Shown here: one piece after another, positions 8,266-16,481 of the stretch
How positions within the stretch are numbered: position 1 is the first letter of the stretch
Layout: each line of letters opens with the position of its first letter
NCBI GenBank assembly: GCA_018896025.1
Contig: JAHIND010000030.1
Coordinates: 1 to 48,466 of the forward strand
Source: Pseudomonadota bacterium
Lineage (GTDB): Bacteria; Desulfobacterota; Desulfarculia; Desulfarculales; Desulfarculaceae
Direction: 5' to 3'
Length of the DNA: 48,466 nt
Made by a program: the position numbers and the translations under genes
Notes under the pieces: model-generated
Told to the model about the DNA's origin: nothing
Databases searched by the model: none
Seen by the model: only the letters and a program-made list of their open reading frames with translations

Positions 8266-9426
8266 CTAAATGCGTCCGATCAAATTGCGGGCGATGATGT
8301 TCTTTTGGATCTCGTTGGTGCCCTCGATGATTGGCCCCAGGCGCGCCTCCCGCCAGTAGCGCTGTATGGCGTAGTCCTTCATGTAGCCGTAGCCGCCGTG
8401 GATCTGCAGAGCCTTGTTGACCACCTCCATGGCCGTGTCCGTGGCCAGAAGCTTGGCCATGGCCCCGGCCTGGGAAGCCTCGGGGCTGCCCTGGTCCAGC
8501 AGCTCGGCCGCGTGGTAGGTGAGCCGCCGGGCCGCCTCCAGCTTGGTGGCCATCTCCGCCAGCATCCACTGGATGCCCTGGAACTTGGCCACCGGCTTTC
8601 CGAAGACCACCCGCCGGCGGGCGTAGTCCACCGCCAGGTCCAGGGCTCCCTGGGCCTTGCCTATGGCGGTGGCGGCGATGTTCAGGCGGCCCTTGTCCAG
8701 CGACTGCATGGCCAGATAAAAACCGCGTCCAGGCTCGCCCAGAACGGCGGAGCGGGGCACCCGAAAGTCCTCGAAGATCAGCTCGGCGGCGTGAATCGGC
8801 CCGCCGCCTATCTTTTTTTCCAAACGGCCGATGCTGAAACCGGGAGAATCGTCCTTGTCCCGGGTGACCAGCAAGGCGCTGATGCCCTTCACCCCCGGGG
8901 CCTGTAGGTCGGTCTTAACGAACAGGCTGAAGACGCTGGCCAGGTCGCCGTTGGAGATGAAGCACTTGCGGCCGTTGACCACGTAGTGATCACCGTCCGC
9001 CTCGGCCTTGGTGGTAATGCCGGCCGCGTCGGAGCCGGTGTTGGGCTCGGTAAGGGCGAAGGCCCCCAGCAGATCGCCCCTGGCCAAGGGGGGCAGGAAT
9101 TTCTCTTTCTGCTCCGGGCTGCCCCCCAGCAGGATGGGTACCGCGGCCAGTGAATTGACGTTGAGCACCGATGCGGAGTTGCCGCAATAACGCGCCACCT
9201 CCTCCACCGCGATCACCGTGGCCAGGATGGGCGCGGCCGAGCCGCCGTATTGTTCGGGAAACTGCAAGCCCAGCAGGTCGTTGTCCCGGAAAAGCTCCAG
9301 CACCTGCCAGGGGAACTCGCCCTTCTCGTCGATCTCCTCGGCCATGGGGGCCAATTTTTCCTTGGCTAAACGGTTGACGCTGGCGCGGAAAGCGGCCAAC
9401 TCCTCCTGGCTTAGTTGATTGGGCAT
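8266..9426 (-). CDS. Acyl-CoA dehydrogenase
   Basis: A 386-residue flavoprotein of the acyl-CoA dehydrogenase family. It has the FAD/substrate block AFALTEPNTGSDAAG, the C-terminal QIHGGYGYMKDY and the EGTNEIQ motif whose glutamate is in the position of the catalytic base of medium-chain enzymes. It would introduce the 2,3 double bond into an acyl-CoA, passing electrons to ETF. Two ATGs are possible: the first (9435) overlaps the AAAGGA ribosome-binding site, while the second, three codons on at 9426, sits eight bases behind it, so I chose 9426. The gene follows the acyl-CoA synthetase with almost no gap. Confidence 0.92.
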   Translation of the reverse strand: MPNQLSQEELAAFRASVNRLAKEKLAPMAEEIDEKGEFPWQVLELFRDNDLLGLQFPEQYGGSAAPILATVIAVEEVARYCGNSASVLNVNSLAAVPILLGGSPEQKEKFLPPLARGDLLGAFALTEPNTGSDAAGITTKAEADGDHYVVNGRKCFISNGDLASVFSLFVKTDLQAPGVKGISALLVTRDKDDSPGFSIGRLEKKIGGGPIHAAELIFEDFRVPRSAVLGEPGRGFYLAMQSLDKGRLNIAATAIGKAQGALDLAVDYARRRVVFGKPVAKFQGIQWMLAEMATKLEAARRLTYHAAELLDQGSPEASQAGAMAKLLATDTAMEVVNKALQIHGGYGYMKDYAIQRYWREARLGPIIEGTNEIQKNIIARNLIGRI

Positions 9427-9438
9427 CGCTGACATCCT

Positions 9439-10968
9439 TTACTCGCTCAACATGGCGCGAAGTTCGTTTTTCTTGACCTTGCCGGTCCCACTTTCCGGCA
9501 ACTGCGCGACAAACAAAATTTTCTTGGGAACCTTGAAACCGGCCAGGGACTTCTTGCAAAAACTCCTGATCTCCTCTTCGGTCACCTGGCGCCCATTGCG
9601 CAGCACCACCGCGGCGCAAATCTTCTCGCCCCACTTGGCATCGGGCACACCCACCACCGCCGCCTTGACCACCTCCGGGTGGTAGTAGAGGACTTCCTCC
9701 ACCTCGCGGGGGCTGACGTTCTCCCCGCCGGTGATGATGATGTCCTTTTTGCGGTCCACCACGTAGAGGGCTCCGTCCCGGTCGGCCACGGCCAGGTCGC
9801 CGGTGTAGAGCCATCCGTCGCGAAGCACCTGGTCGGTGGCCTCGGGCTGCTTGTAGTAGCCCAGCATCACGTTGGGGCCGCGCACCGCCACCTCGCCGGG
9901 CTCTCCCCGGGACACGTCATGGCCTTGTTCGTCCACCAGACGGACCTGCAAAAAGGGCAAGGGACGCCCCACGCATCCGGTCTTGCGCATGGATTCTTCG
10001 GCGGTGAGGGTGGTTACGCAAGGAGAGCACTCGGTGCATCCGAACACGTCGAACACGCCTTGGGCGGCCGGGAAATATTTCAGCATGGAGAGCTTTATGT
10101 GATCCGGCAGCTTGTCCGCCCCGGAAGTGAGGGTGGTCACCGAGGAGGTGTCAAAATCGTCGGCACGGCATTTTTCCATGAGCATGACGAACATGGTGGG
10201 AGTGCCGGAGACCACGGTTATTTTTTCCCGCTCCACCAGACGCATCATCTCCAGGGGATCAAACTTGTGCATGATCACCGCCGTGGCCCCCAGGGCCAGG
10301 CGAGTGGTGTAGTGGCTGTTCAGGGCGGCCACGTGGAACAGGGGCCCCACCACCAGGGCCACGTCCTCGGGACGGTCCCCCCGGACCTGGAGCATGTTCA
10401 GGCTGTTCCAGATGACGTTTTCGTGGCTGAGCATCACCCCCTTGGGCCTGCCGGTGGTGCCGGAGGTGTACATCAACTGGCAAGGGGTCTTGCCGTCCAG
10501 GGCCGGTCCGCAAAACTCCGGGTATCCGGTCGCCAAAAACTGCTCGTAGCCGGAATCGCCGACTTGTTCGGGGTCATCGGCCACGACCGGCATGTGGTGG
10601 GGCGGGCAGTCCAATCCATCGGCTGCTTCGCGCAGCACGGGCACGAAACGCTGCTCGCAAAAGACCACTTCCGGTTGGGAGTCTTTTAGGACGTACTCCA
10701 AATCCGGCGTCATCAGCCGGAAATTGATGGGCATGAACATGGCCCCCAGGGAAACCGCGGCCAGGTACACCTCCAATATCTCGGAGCGGTTCCACATCAT
10801 GGCGGCCACCCGGTCTCCGGGGCGCACGCCTCTTTCGTGCAGGGCCGCCATCAAGCGATGAACCCTCTGGTGGAACTGCTCATAGGTGTATACGCGCCCC
10901 AGAGAAACCAGGGCTTTCTTGTCCGGGAAGCGGTGTCGCGCGATGTCCAGAAGTTGACCGATGTCCAT
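9439..10968 (-). CDS. Acyl-CoA synthetase (AMP-forming ligase)
   Basis: A 509-residue class I adenylate-forming enzyme. The phosphate-binding loop MYTSGTTGRPKGVMLS is at residues 166-181, YTGDLAVADRDG and DRKKDIIITGGENVSPREVEEV form the hinge and A8 region, and Lys497 in SGTGKVKK is the C-terminal catalytic lysine. It would activate a carboxylic acid with ATP and CoA. There is no membrane segment or signal. It sits between a crotonase gene and the acyl-CoA dehydrogenase in the operon. Chain length and substrate cannot be read from the sequence. Confidence 0.92.
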   Translation of the reverse strand: MDIGQLLDIARHRFPDKKALVSLGRVYTYEQFHQRVHRLMAALHERGVRPGDRVAAMMWNRSEILEVYLAAVSLGAMFMPINFRLMTPDLEYVLKDSQPEVVFCEQRFVPVLREAADGLDCPPHHMPVVADDPEQVGDSGYEQFLATGYPEFCGPALDGKTPCQLMYTSGTTGRPKGVMLSHENVIWNSLNMLQVRGDRPEDVALVVGPLFHVAALNSHYTTRLALGATAVIMHKFDPLEMMRLVEREKITVVSGTPTMFVMLMEKCRADDFDTSSVTTLTSGADKLPDHIKLSMLKYFPAAQGVFDVFGCTECSPCVTTLTAEESMRKTGCVGRPLPFLQVRLVDEQGHDVSRGEPGEVAVRGPNVMLGYYKQPEATDQVLRDGWLYTGDLAVADRDGALYVVDRKKDIIITGGENVSPREVEEVLYYHPEVVKAAVVGVPDAKWGEKICAAVVLRNGRQVTEEEIRSFCKKSLAGFKVPKKILFVAQLPESGTGKVKKNELRAMLSE

Positions 10969-10992
10969 GTGTAGTTTTTTCCTGAAGCCTTC

Positions 10993-11766
10993 TCAGTTGA
11001 AATTGGGTTTGCGTTTTTCCAGAAAGGCGGCGATGCCCTCGGCGAAATCCGGGGAGGCGCTGCACTGTCGGAAGGCATCCACTTCGGCGGAAAACACCGC
11101 CTGCAACCCCTGCGGCGCGTCCCGGTCCACGATGCGCTTGGCCAAGCGCAGGGCGGACCAGGGACCGGCCGCCAGCCTGTCGGCCAGGGCCATTACCTCG
11201 GACAGCAGCCTGTCGGGCGCAAAGACGGCGTTTACCAGGCCCCAGGACAGGGCCCGCCGGGCGTCAAACCTCTCGCCAAAGAAAAAGCACTCCTTGGCCC
11301 GCCGGGGGCCGGCCAGAAGGGGCAACAAATACATGCCGCCCCAGTCCGGGGTGAGGCCCACCTTTACAAAGGCTTGGCTGAACTGGGTATCATCGGCCGC
11401 GTACACCAGGTCGGCGGCCATGGCCAAGTTGAAGCCTGCGCCCATGGCATGGCCATGCACCGCCGCGATGACGATCTGGTCCAGTTCAAGGAGGCGGCCA
11501 AGCAAACTCTGGGAATAGACAAGGTCCTCGGGGCGGCCCATGCCCTGCCGGTTCTGGATGGCGCTCAGGTCTCCCCCCGCGCAGAACGCCCTCCCCTCAC
11601 CACGTAACACCACGACCCTTAAATCCTTGGATTTCTCCAATTGGTCCAGGGCCGCAGCCAAGCCCAGCTTGAGGGAGTGATCAATGGCGTTGAGCCGATC
11701 CGGACGGTTCAAGACGATTTGGGCGATCTTGCCCTGCGCCATAAAAATCACACTTTGAGAATCCAT
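10993..11766 (-). CDS. Crotonase-family enzyme lacking the hydratase glutamates (isomerase-type?)
   Basis: A 257-residue crotonase, first gene of the operon behind the sigma-54-type promoter. ATG at 11766 with GGAAG just ahead; the longer open frame to 11898 would run through the promoter. The oxyanion loop FCAGGDLSAI is present, but where hydratases have glutamates it reads GAGFNLAMAAD and SQAFVKVGLTPDWGG, so both catalytic Glu positions are lost. The PDWGG segment resembles PaaG-like enzymes, where an aspartate serves double-bond isomerisation. I therefore favour an enoyl-CoA isomerase or a ring- or C-C-bond-handling crotonase over a simple hydratase. The activity is inference; the missing residues are seen. 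Confidence 0.8.
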   Translation of the reverse strand: MDSQSVIFMAQGKIAQIVLNRPDRLNAIDHSLKLGLAAALDQLEKSKDLRVVVLRGEGRAFCAGGDLSAIQNRQGMGRPEDLVYSQSLLGRLLELDQIVIAAVHGHAMGAGFNLAMAADLVYAADDTQFSQAFVKVGLTPDWGGMYLLPLLAGPRRAKECFFFGERFDARRALSWGLVNAVFAPDRLLSEVMALADRLAAGPWSALRLAKRIVDRDAPQGLQAVFSAEVDAFRQCSASPDFAEGIAAFLEKRKPNFN

Positions 11767-11870
11767 TAATCTTCCATTCCTGACCCGAACTGCCTGCCGT
11801 CCCGGTCCGGCCCGCGTGGGAAAAACTTTTATTTCGCGAGACCGTGGCGATGATATTTCCTCTAAATAGT

Positions 11871-11887
11871 TGCCAATAGCATGCCAA
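11871..11887 (-). promoter_or_regulatory. Sigma-54 (-24/-12) promoter of the first catabolic operon
   Basis: On the minus strand the sequence TTGGCATGCTATTGGCA has GG and GC exactly ten bases apart, with TTGGCAT at -24 and TTGGCA at -12, close to the sigma-54 consensus. It lies 105 bases upstream of the first start codon (11766), so the transcript would begin near 11860. The adjacent gene encodes a sigma-54 activator with an intact GAFTGA loop, and a perfect palindrome lies about 165 bases upstream, both as expected for this promoter class. Confidence 0.75.
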
Positions 11888-12041
11888 GAACCGGCCAAAG
11901 GCCGTAACGTGATTATATTATTGATTTAATTTGATTTGGACGGCTGCCCGTCAACGGGATGCCGGCAAACTTAATGTCGCTTAAATCCGACAATTATGGG
12001 GTGAAAGGCGAAACTACCCCTTATTGCAGTCAATTAGGCGG

Positions 12042-12059
12042 TGTCTCCATATGGAGACA
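12042..12059. promoter_or_regulatory. Perfect 18-bp palindrome, probable activator binding site
   Basis: TGTCTCCATATGGAGACA reads the same on both strands with no mismatch. It is centred about 165 bases upstream of the -24/-12 promoter, the normal distance for an enhancer-type site bound by a sigma-54 activator dimer. The activator gene ends at 12233 and is transcribed toward this site, so the regulator and its presumed site are adjacent. Confidence 0.6.
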
Positions 12060-12062
12060 ATG

Positions 12063-12175
12063 TGTCTGATGTGTCGGATGTGAGATTGGATTATTAAGGT
12101 AAGCACTTGATAATGATGTTTTTATCTACCGCGCCACTGTCCGATGCCGTGTCTGATGTTGGCGGGCATCTGATG
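12063..12175 (+). repeat. Cluster of 9-bp TGTCNGATG repeats
   Basis: TGTCTGATG at 12063-12071 is followed directly by TGTCGGATG at 12072-12080; TGTCCGATG is at 12138-12146 and TGTCTGATG at 12150-12158, and a degenerate copy ends at 12175. All are in the same orientation and lie between the palindrome and the 3' end of the activator gene. The TGTCT core is shared with each palindrome arm. They may be further binding sites for the activator or another regulator. Confidence 0.45.
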
Positions 12176-12185
12176 TTGGCGGGCA
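12152..12185 (+). repeat. Tandem 17-bp duplication
   Basis: TCTGATGTTGGCGGGCA occurs twice in immediate succession (12152-12168 and 12169-12185), a perfect duplication that overlaps the last members of the TGTCNGATG cluster. It probably arose by slippage; no function can be assigned. Confidence 0.7.
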
Positions 12186-12232
12186 AAGGTGATTATTTGT
12201 TTGGCAATCCCGCCCTTGAACCCGCCGGCAAA

Positions 12233-13618
12233 TCAGAGGCCCAGGGAATCCATCTTTTTGTACAAGGTGCTGCGATGTATTTTCAGCAGCTTCGCGGCCT
12301 TGGATTTGTTGCCGCCGGTCTGGGCCAGGGCGGAAACAATGGCCACCCGCTCCGACTGGTTGGCCAGTTGGTTCAGGGAAGCCGTGCCGTTCACCTCGGG
12401 ACGGGGGGTGGATACCGAACGCAGCATCTGGGGTGGCAAGTGCTGGGGGTTTACGCTGCCCCCATTGGAGTTGCTGACCGCATAAGTGACCGCGTTCATC
12501 AACTCGCGCACGTTGCCGGGCCAGGCATGGGCTTGCAGCAAGCGCAAGGACTGGGGAGAGAACTCCTTGGTCGGCACGCCCAGGCGCCGGCACTCCCGGT
12601 GCAGGAAAAAGCTCACCAACGGCTCGAGGTCTTCCGGGCGTTCGCGCAGAGGGGAAATGTAAAGGGGCATCACGTTGAGGCGGTAATACAGGTCCACCCG
12701 GAACTTGCGTTCCTCAATGGCCAGCAGGAGATTTTTGTTGGTGGCGGCTATCACCCGGAAGTCCATCTTGTAGGAGCGATTGCCCCCCAGACGTTCCACC
12801 TCCTTGGATTGCAGCACCCGCAGGACCTTGGCCTGCATGTCCAGGGGCATGTCGCCGACTTCATCCAGGAACAGGGTGCCGCCGTCGGCCAGTTGGAACT
12901 TTCCCATCTTGGTCTTGCGGCCCGCGCCGGTGAAGGCCCCCGGTTCATAGCCGAACAGTTCGGCCTCGATGAGCTCCGAGGGGATGGAGGCGCAGTTGAC
13001 CTTTACAAAGGCCTTGCGTTTGCGGTCGCTGAGGTTGTGAATGGCGTGGGCGAACATCTCCTTGCCGGTTCCGCTCTCGCCGGTGATCAACACGGTGGAC
13101 CCGCAGTTGGCCACCCGCCGGACCAGTTCCTTGCAGTCGCGCAGGGTTTCGCTTTCGCCGACGATGTCGTCCAACTCGTAATCCGCGGCGAATATGTCCC
13201 TGATCTGCTGTTCGTATTTTTTTACCTTTTTTTGAATTCGCTTTAGGTTGTCCACCAAATCATAAAGTTCTTTTTCCTTGAAAAGAAACAAGCCCACCAC
13301 GCCGATTATGCGGCCTTCCCTGCGAATCGGTATGCGATTGAGAATGACATTGTCCCATTGTTGGCACTTTATGCCCAACTCGGCATTGCCGGAAGCCAGC
13401 ACCTTGTGCAGCCTGGTCATCCTTGAATAAGACTTGACATGCTTGCCGATAATTTCCTCGCGCTTCAGGCCGGAAATATCCTCCATGGCCCGGTTGAAAT
13501 AGCGCACGAGTCCTTTTTCATCAATGACGATGACTCCCTGGTAAGCATTTTCCAGGACCAGCTCCATGAGCTCGGGCGGAGAAAAATCGTTCATATTGAA
13601 AAGCTGCTTTGGATACAT
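12233..13618 (-). CDS. PAS-domain sigma-54-dependent transcriptional activator
   Basis: A 461-residue bacterial enhancer-binding protein. An N-terminal PAS domain (about 18-115, NAYQGVIVIDEKGLVRYFNRA) is followed by the AAA+ domain with Walker A GESGTGKE at 180-187, the sigma-54 contact loop GAFTGA at 227-232, Walker B GGTLFLDE at 246-253, and a C-terminal Fis-type helix-turn-helix (NKSKAAKLLKIHRSTLYKKM). It should activate the -24/-12 promoter at 11871-11887. The PAS domain suggests direct sensing of a small molecule, perhaps the acid or a CoA intermediate. The start at 13618 has AAGG eight bases ahead; an internal ATG (residue 9) has no such signal. Confidence 0.93.
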   Translation of the reverse strand: MYPKQLFNMNDFSPPELMELVLENAYQGVIVIDEKGLVRYFNRAMEDISGLKREEIIGKHVKSYSRMTRLHKVLASGNAELGIKCQQWDNVILNRIPIRREGRIIGVVGLFLFKEKELYDLVDNLKRIQKKVKKYEQQIRDIFAADYELDDIVGESETLRDCKELVRRVANCGSTVLITGESGTGKEMFAHAIHNLSDRKRKAFVKVNCASIPSELIEAELFGYEPGAFTGAGRKTKMGKFQLADGGTLFLDEVGDMPLDMQAKVLRVLQSKEVERLGGNRSYKMDFRVIAATNKNLLLAIEERKFRVDLYYRLNVMPLYISPLRERPEDLEPLVSFFLHRECRRLGVPTKEFSPQSLRLLQAHAWPGNVRELMNAVTYAVSNSNGGSVNPQHLPPQMLRSVSTPRPEVNGTASLNQLANQSERVAIVSALAQTGGNKSKAAKLLKIHRSTLYKKMDSLGL

Positions 13619-13857
13619 GGCGGAACCTTAATCCATAATAATTCTATAAAATTGCTGTCGGTTCGGCGGCAAATATCGGCGGGCGGCGGTGGCGAATCGA
13701 GAATCTTGATGCAGGGCCCGCCCTAAAAATCGGTCGTTCAGAAGGGCATATAAACTATAAGGCCGCTAAGGCCCCAATTCGTTAGCTGCTCACCCCCAGC
13801 AATTCAATTCGGCCCCGCATAAACAAAGGCTGGACACCTCGGAATATTGAACTTGCC

Positions 13858-14547
13858 TTATTTGGCGAAATTGAAATTACCTTGTTTGTCGAAAATGGAA
13901 AATTTCATGGCCCTGAGCAGCAAATTCTCAACATGCTCCCGAGCGCTTTGTTCTATTTTGTCGGCATCGCCATTTTTAAAGGCTTCGATAATTTTGTCGT
14001 GCTCCATGATCGTATTTTCAAATAAATTTGCTTTCTGGGCGTACAAAGACGACACCCAAAGACGCACGGTCCGCTGAATTATTGGCCTTATGGCCTGTTT
14101 TAAGGCTTCATTGTTTGCGTCTTTTATGTAGCAGCCGTGGAACCTGAAGTTCAACTCGATACACCGGTCAATATCATTGGCGGCGTACGCATTTTTCAGT
14201 TCGTCGTTTACCTCGATCAGTTTGCCTATGGTTTGCGGCGTGGTTTTACCCGCGGTTATTTTGGCCGCGCACCCTTCCAGGCTGGCCAGCACGGGAATTA
14301 CCTCAAGCAGATCCTCGCGGGTGATCTTGCGCACATATTTTTTCTTGTAGGCGCTGATCACCACCAGCCTGTCGGCGGCGAGCAGGCGAACCGCCTCTCT
14401 TATCGGAGCCCGGCTGGTTCCGAAGCGCTCCTTCAACTCCTGCTCTTTTAAAAATTGCCCAGGAGCGAGCGTGCCGTCCATGATCTCCTGGCAGAGGACG
14501 CTGTAGAGCTGGTCTACGATGGACCCGGGCTGGTAGACTTTTACCAT
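13858..14547 (-). CDS. GntR-family regulator (FadR/FCD subfamily)
   Basis: A 229-residue regulator. Residues about 8-75 form the winged helix-turn-helix with the GntR signature LKEQELKERFGTSRAPIREAVRLL, and the rest is an all-helical FCD domain in which FRFH, MEHDKI and REHVE supply the histidines that bind metal or ligand carboxylates in this family. It probably represses one of the flanking operons in response to an acyl-CoA or organic acid. It lies between the sigma-54 activator gene and the end of the second operon. The region is more A+T-rich than its neighbours. Confidence 0.9.
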   Translation of the reverse strand: MVKVYQPGSIVDQLYSVLCQEIMDGTLAPGQFLKEQELKERFGTSRAPIREAVRLLAADRLVVISAYKKKYVRKITREDLLEVIPVLASLEGCAAKITAGKTTPQTIGKLIEVNDELKNAYAANDIDRCIELNFRFHGCYIKDANNEALKQAIRPIIQRTVRLWVSSLYAQKANLFENTIMEHDKIIEAFKNGDADKIEQSAREHVENLLLRAMKFSIFDKQGNFNFAK

Positions 14548-14752
14548 GTTGTCATATACATCCTGTAAGAGGAGCTAACCTATTAAAGATATTATTTAGT
14601 TCCTTCTTAGTCAAGCTGTGAAACCAATGGCACCGGTGGCAATATCCGCCCCAACTTACCGCTTTGTGACACCCACCATGCCCCCTGCCTGCCCGTGGCG
14701 GCAATGACGGCGATCTCCAGCCGCCCGTGGTTTTTCGTGTCCGCCCCTGTGC

Positions 14753-16432
14753 TCAGTCCAGCAAAATCCCGCCGAAACGGTTGCGCATCTCCTTCTTGTT
14801 GAGCTTGCCCACGCTGGTCTTGGGCAACTCCTCCACGGGCACATACCTCTCGGGTATCCACCACTTCAGGATCTTGCCCTGGTCCACGAACTGCTCCAAA
14901 TGTTTGACCAATTCGTCTTTGAGGACGGCCTCGTCGATTTCCCGCGAGGGAACCACCACCGCCAGGGGACGCTCGCCCCACTTCGCGGACTTGGCCCCCA
15001 CGATAGCCACCTCCCTCACCAGGGGATGCAGGCTCAACAGGCTTTCCAGGGTCAGGCTGGAAATCCATTCGCCGCCGCTCTTGATCACGTCCTTGTTGCG
15101 GTCGGCGATGAGTATGCTCTCCTCCTGGTTGATGGTGGCCAGATCGCTGGAGTGCAGCCAACCGCCTCGCCACAGCTCCTCCGACATCTCCGGGTCCTTG
15201 TAATAGCCGGGCGTCAGCCAGGGAGCGCGCAGCACGATCTCGCCGATGCTGTTGTCGTCGCGGGGGACGTCGTTCATGTCCTGGTCCACCACCCGCTGCT
15301 GAACCAGGGGCACGGCCATGCCGGTGCGGGTGAGGAAGTCCAGCCGGTCGTCGTCGGGCCAGTCGAACATATGGGGCTTGAGATATTGCAGGGCCACCTT
15401 GGTGTAGATCTCGGTCATGCCCCAGCCCGCGCACACGTCGATGCCCATGTCTCTGGCCTTGATGGCCAGGGCCTTGGGTACGCGCGAACCGCCGCCTTCG
15501 TAGATGATGCCCCGAAGGTATTTTTTGTAACGCTCTATGTCGGGATGCGACAGCACCATGTCCAGCAGGGTGGGCACGCACTGCATGAAACTTCCCTGAT
15601 CCGGGTCCTTCTCCTGCTCCAGCAATTTCAAGAACGCCGTGGGCTCGAAACGGCCGGGGTATACCTGGCGGCAGCCCAGGAGGGTGGCCATGTAGGGCAG
15701 GCTCCAGCCGTGGGCGTGGAACATGGGAACCAGGGGTATCATCACATCCCGGCGCGGATCAAAGCCCCGGCGACCCGAAAAGCCCAACAGCATGATGGTC
15801 CAGACCATGGTGTGCAACAAATGCTGGCGATGGGAGAAGAAGCATATCTTGGGGTCGCCGGTGGTGCCGGTGGTGTTGCTCAGGGAAGCGATGGTTTTTT
15901 CGTCCAGGTCGGGATAGGTGAACTCCGGAGCGCCCTGGGCCAGCAGGTCTTCGTATTCGATCACCGGGCTCAGCTTGGTGGGAGGCAGCTCGCCCTTGTC
16001 GCTGGTGACCACGTAATGGCGCACCGAAGTAAGCTCGTGGCTGATGGACTCGAACAGGGGTATGAGCTCATCGCTTAGCACCAGCACCTCGACTTGGCTG
16101 CGGTTGACGATGAAGCTTATCTGCTGGGGGGTCAGGAAGGGGTTGCCCATCTGCAAAATGGCCCCCATGCCCGGCACCCCGAAATACAGCTCGAAGTGGC
16201 GGTGGGTGTTCCACTCAAAGGCGATCACCTTGGAGCCCTGCTTGAGGCCCAATCCCTGCAGGGCGTTGGACAGGCGCTGGCAGCGGACATATTCCTGGGC
16301 ATAATTGGAGCGGAACAGATCCTTGTAGATGATTTCTTCCGTGGGATGGATCAGCGCCGCCCTTTGCAACAACTGGATCAAGGTGAGTTGGTAATCGAAC
16401 CCGACCTGAGGGTATTCCTGTTCCTGGTACAT
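14753..16432 (-). CDS. Fatty-acyl-CoA synthetase-like ligase
   Basis: A 559-residue AMP-forming ligase, last gene of the second operon. The P-loop region is SNTTGTTGDPKICFFSHRQ; the glycine that normally follows PK is an isoleucine. The AEKVAL-type region GWGMTEIYTK, HSSDLATINQEE and the C-terminal SVGKLNKKEMR with its lysine are intact, so it should be active. The general pattern (FYNTPRH-like MFHAHGW, GNPFLTPQQ) resembles medium-chain acyl-CoA synthetases. The frame opens at 16465 but the ATG at 16432 has AGAGG just ahead and avoids a weakly supported extension. It would charge the acid imported by the TRAP-TAXI system of this operon. Confidence 0.9.
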   Translation of the reverse strand: MYQEQEYPQVGFDYQLTLIQLLQRAALIHPTEEIIYKDLFRSNYAQEYVRCQRLSNALQGLGLKQGSKVIAFEWNTHRHFELYFGVPGMGAILQMGNPFLTPQQISFIVNRSQVEVLVLSDELIPLFESISHELTSVRHYVVTSDKGELPPTKLSPVIEYEDLLAQGAPEFTYPDLDEKTIASLSNTTGTTGDPKICFFSHRQHLLHTMVWTIMLLGFSGRRGFDPRRDVMIPLVPMFHAHGWSLPYMATLLGCRQVYPGRFEPTAFLKLLEQEKDPDQGSFMQCVPTLLDMVLSHPDIERYKKYLRGIIYEGGGSRVPKALAIKARDMGIDVCAGWGMTEIYTKVALQYLKPHMFDWPDDDRLDFLTRTGMAVPLVQQRVVDQDMNDVPRDDNSIGEIVLRAPWLTPGYYKDPEMSEELWRGGWLHSSDLATINQEESILIADRNKDVIKSGGEWISSLTLESLLSLHPLVREVAIVGAKSAKWGERPLAVVVPSREIDEAVLKDELVKHLEQFVDQGKILKWWIPERYVPVEELPKTSVGKLNKKEMRNRFGGILLD

Positions 16433-16481
16433 ATTGCCTCTAGCCCTTATTTTCGATTTATCCAATACGCCGCGCGGTGGT

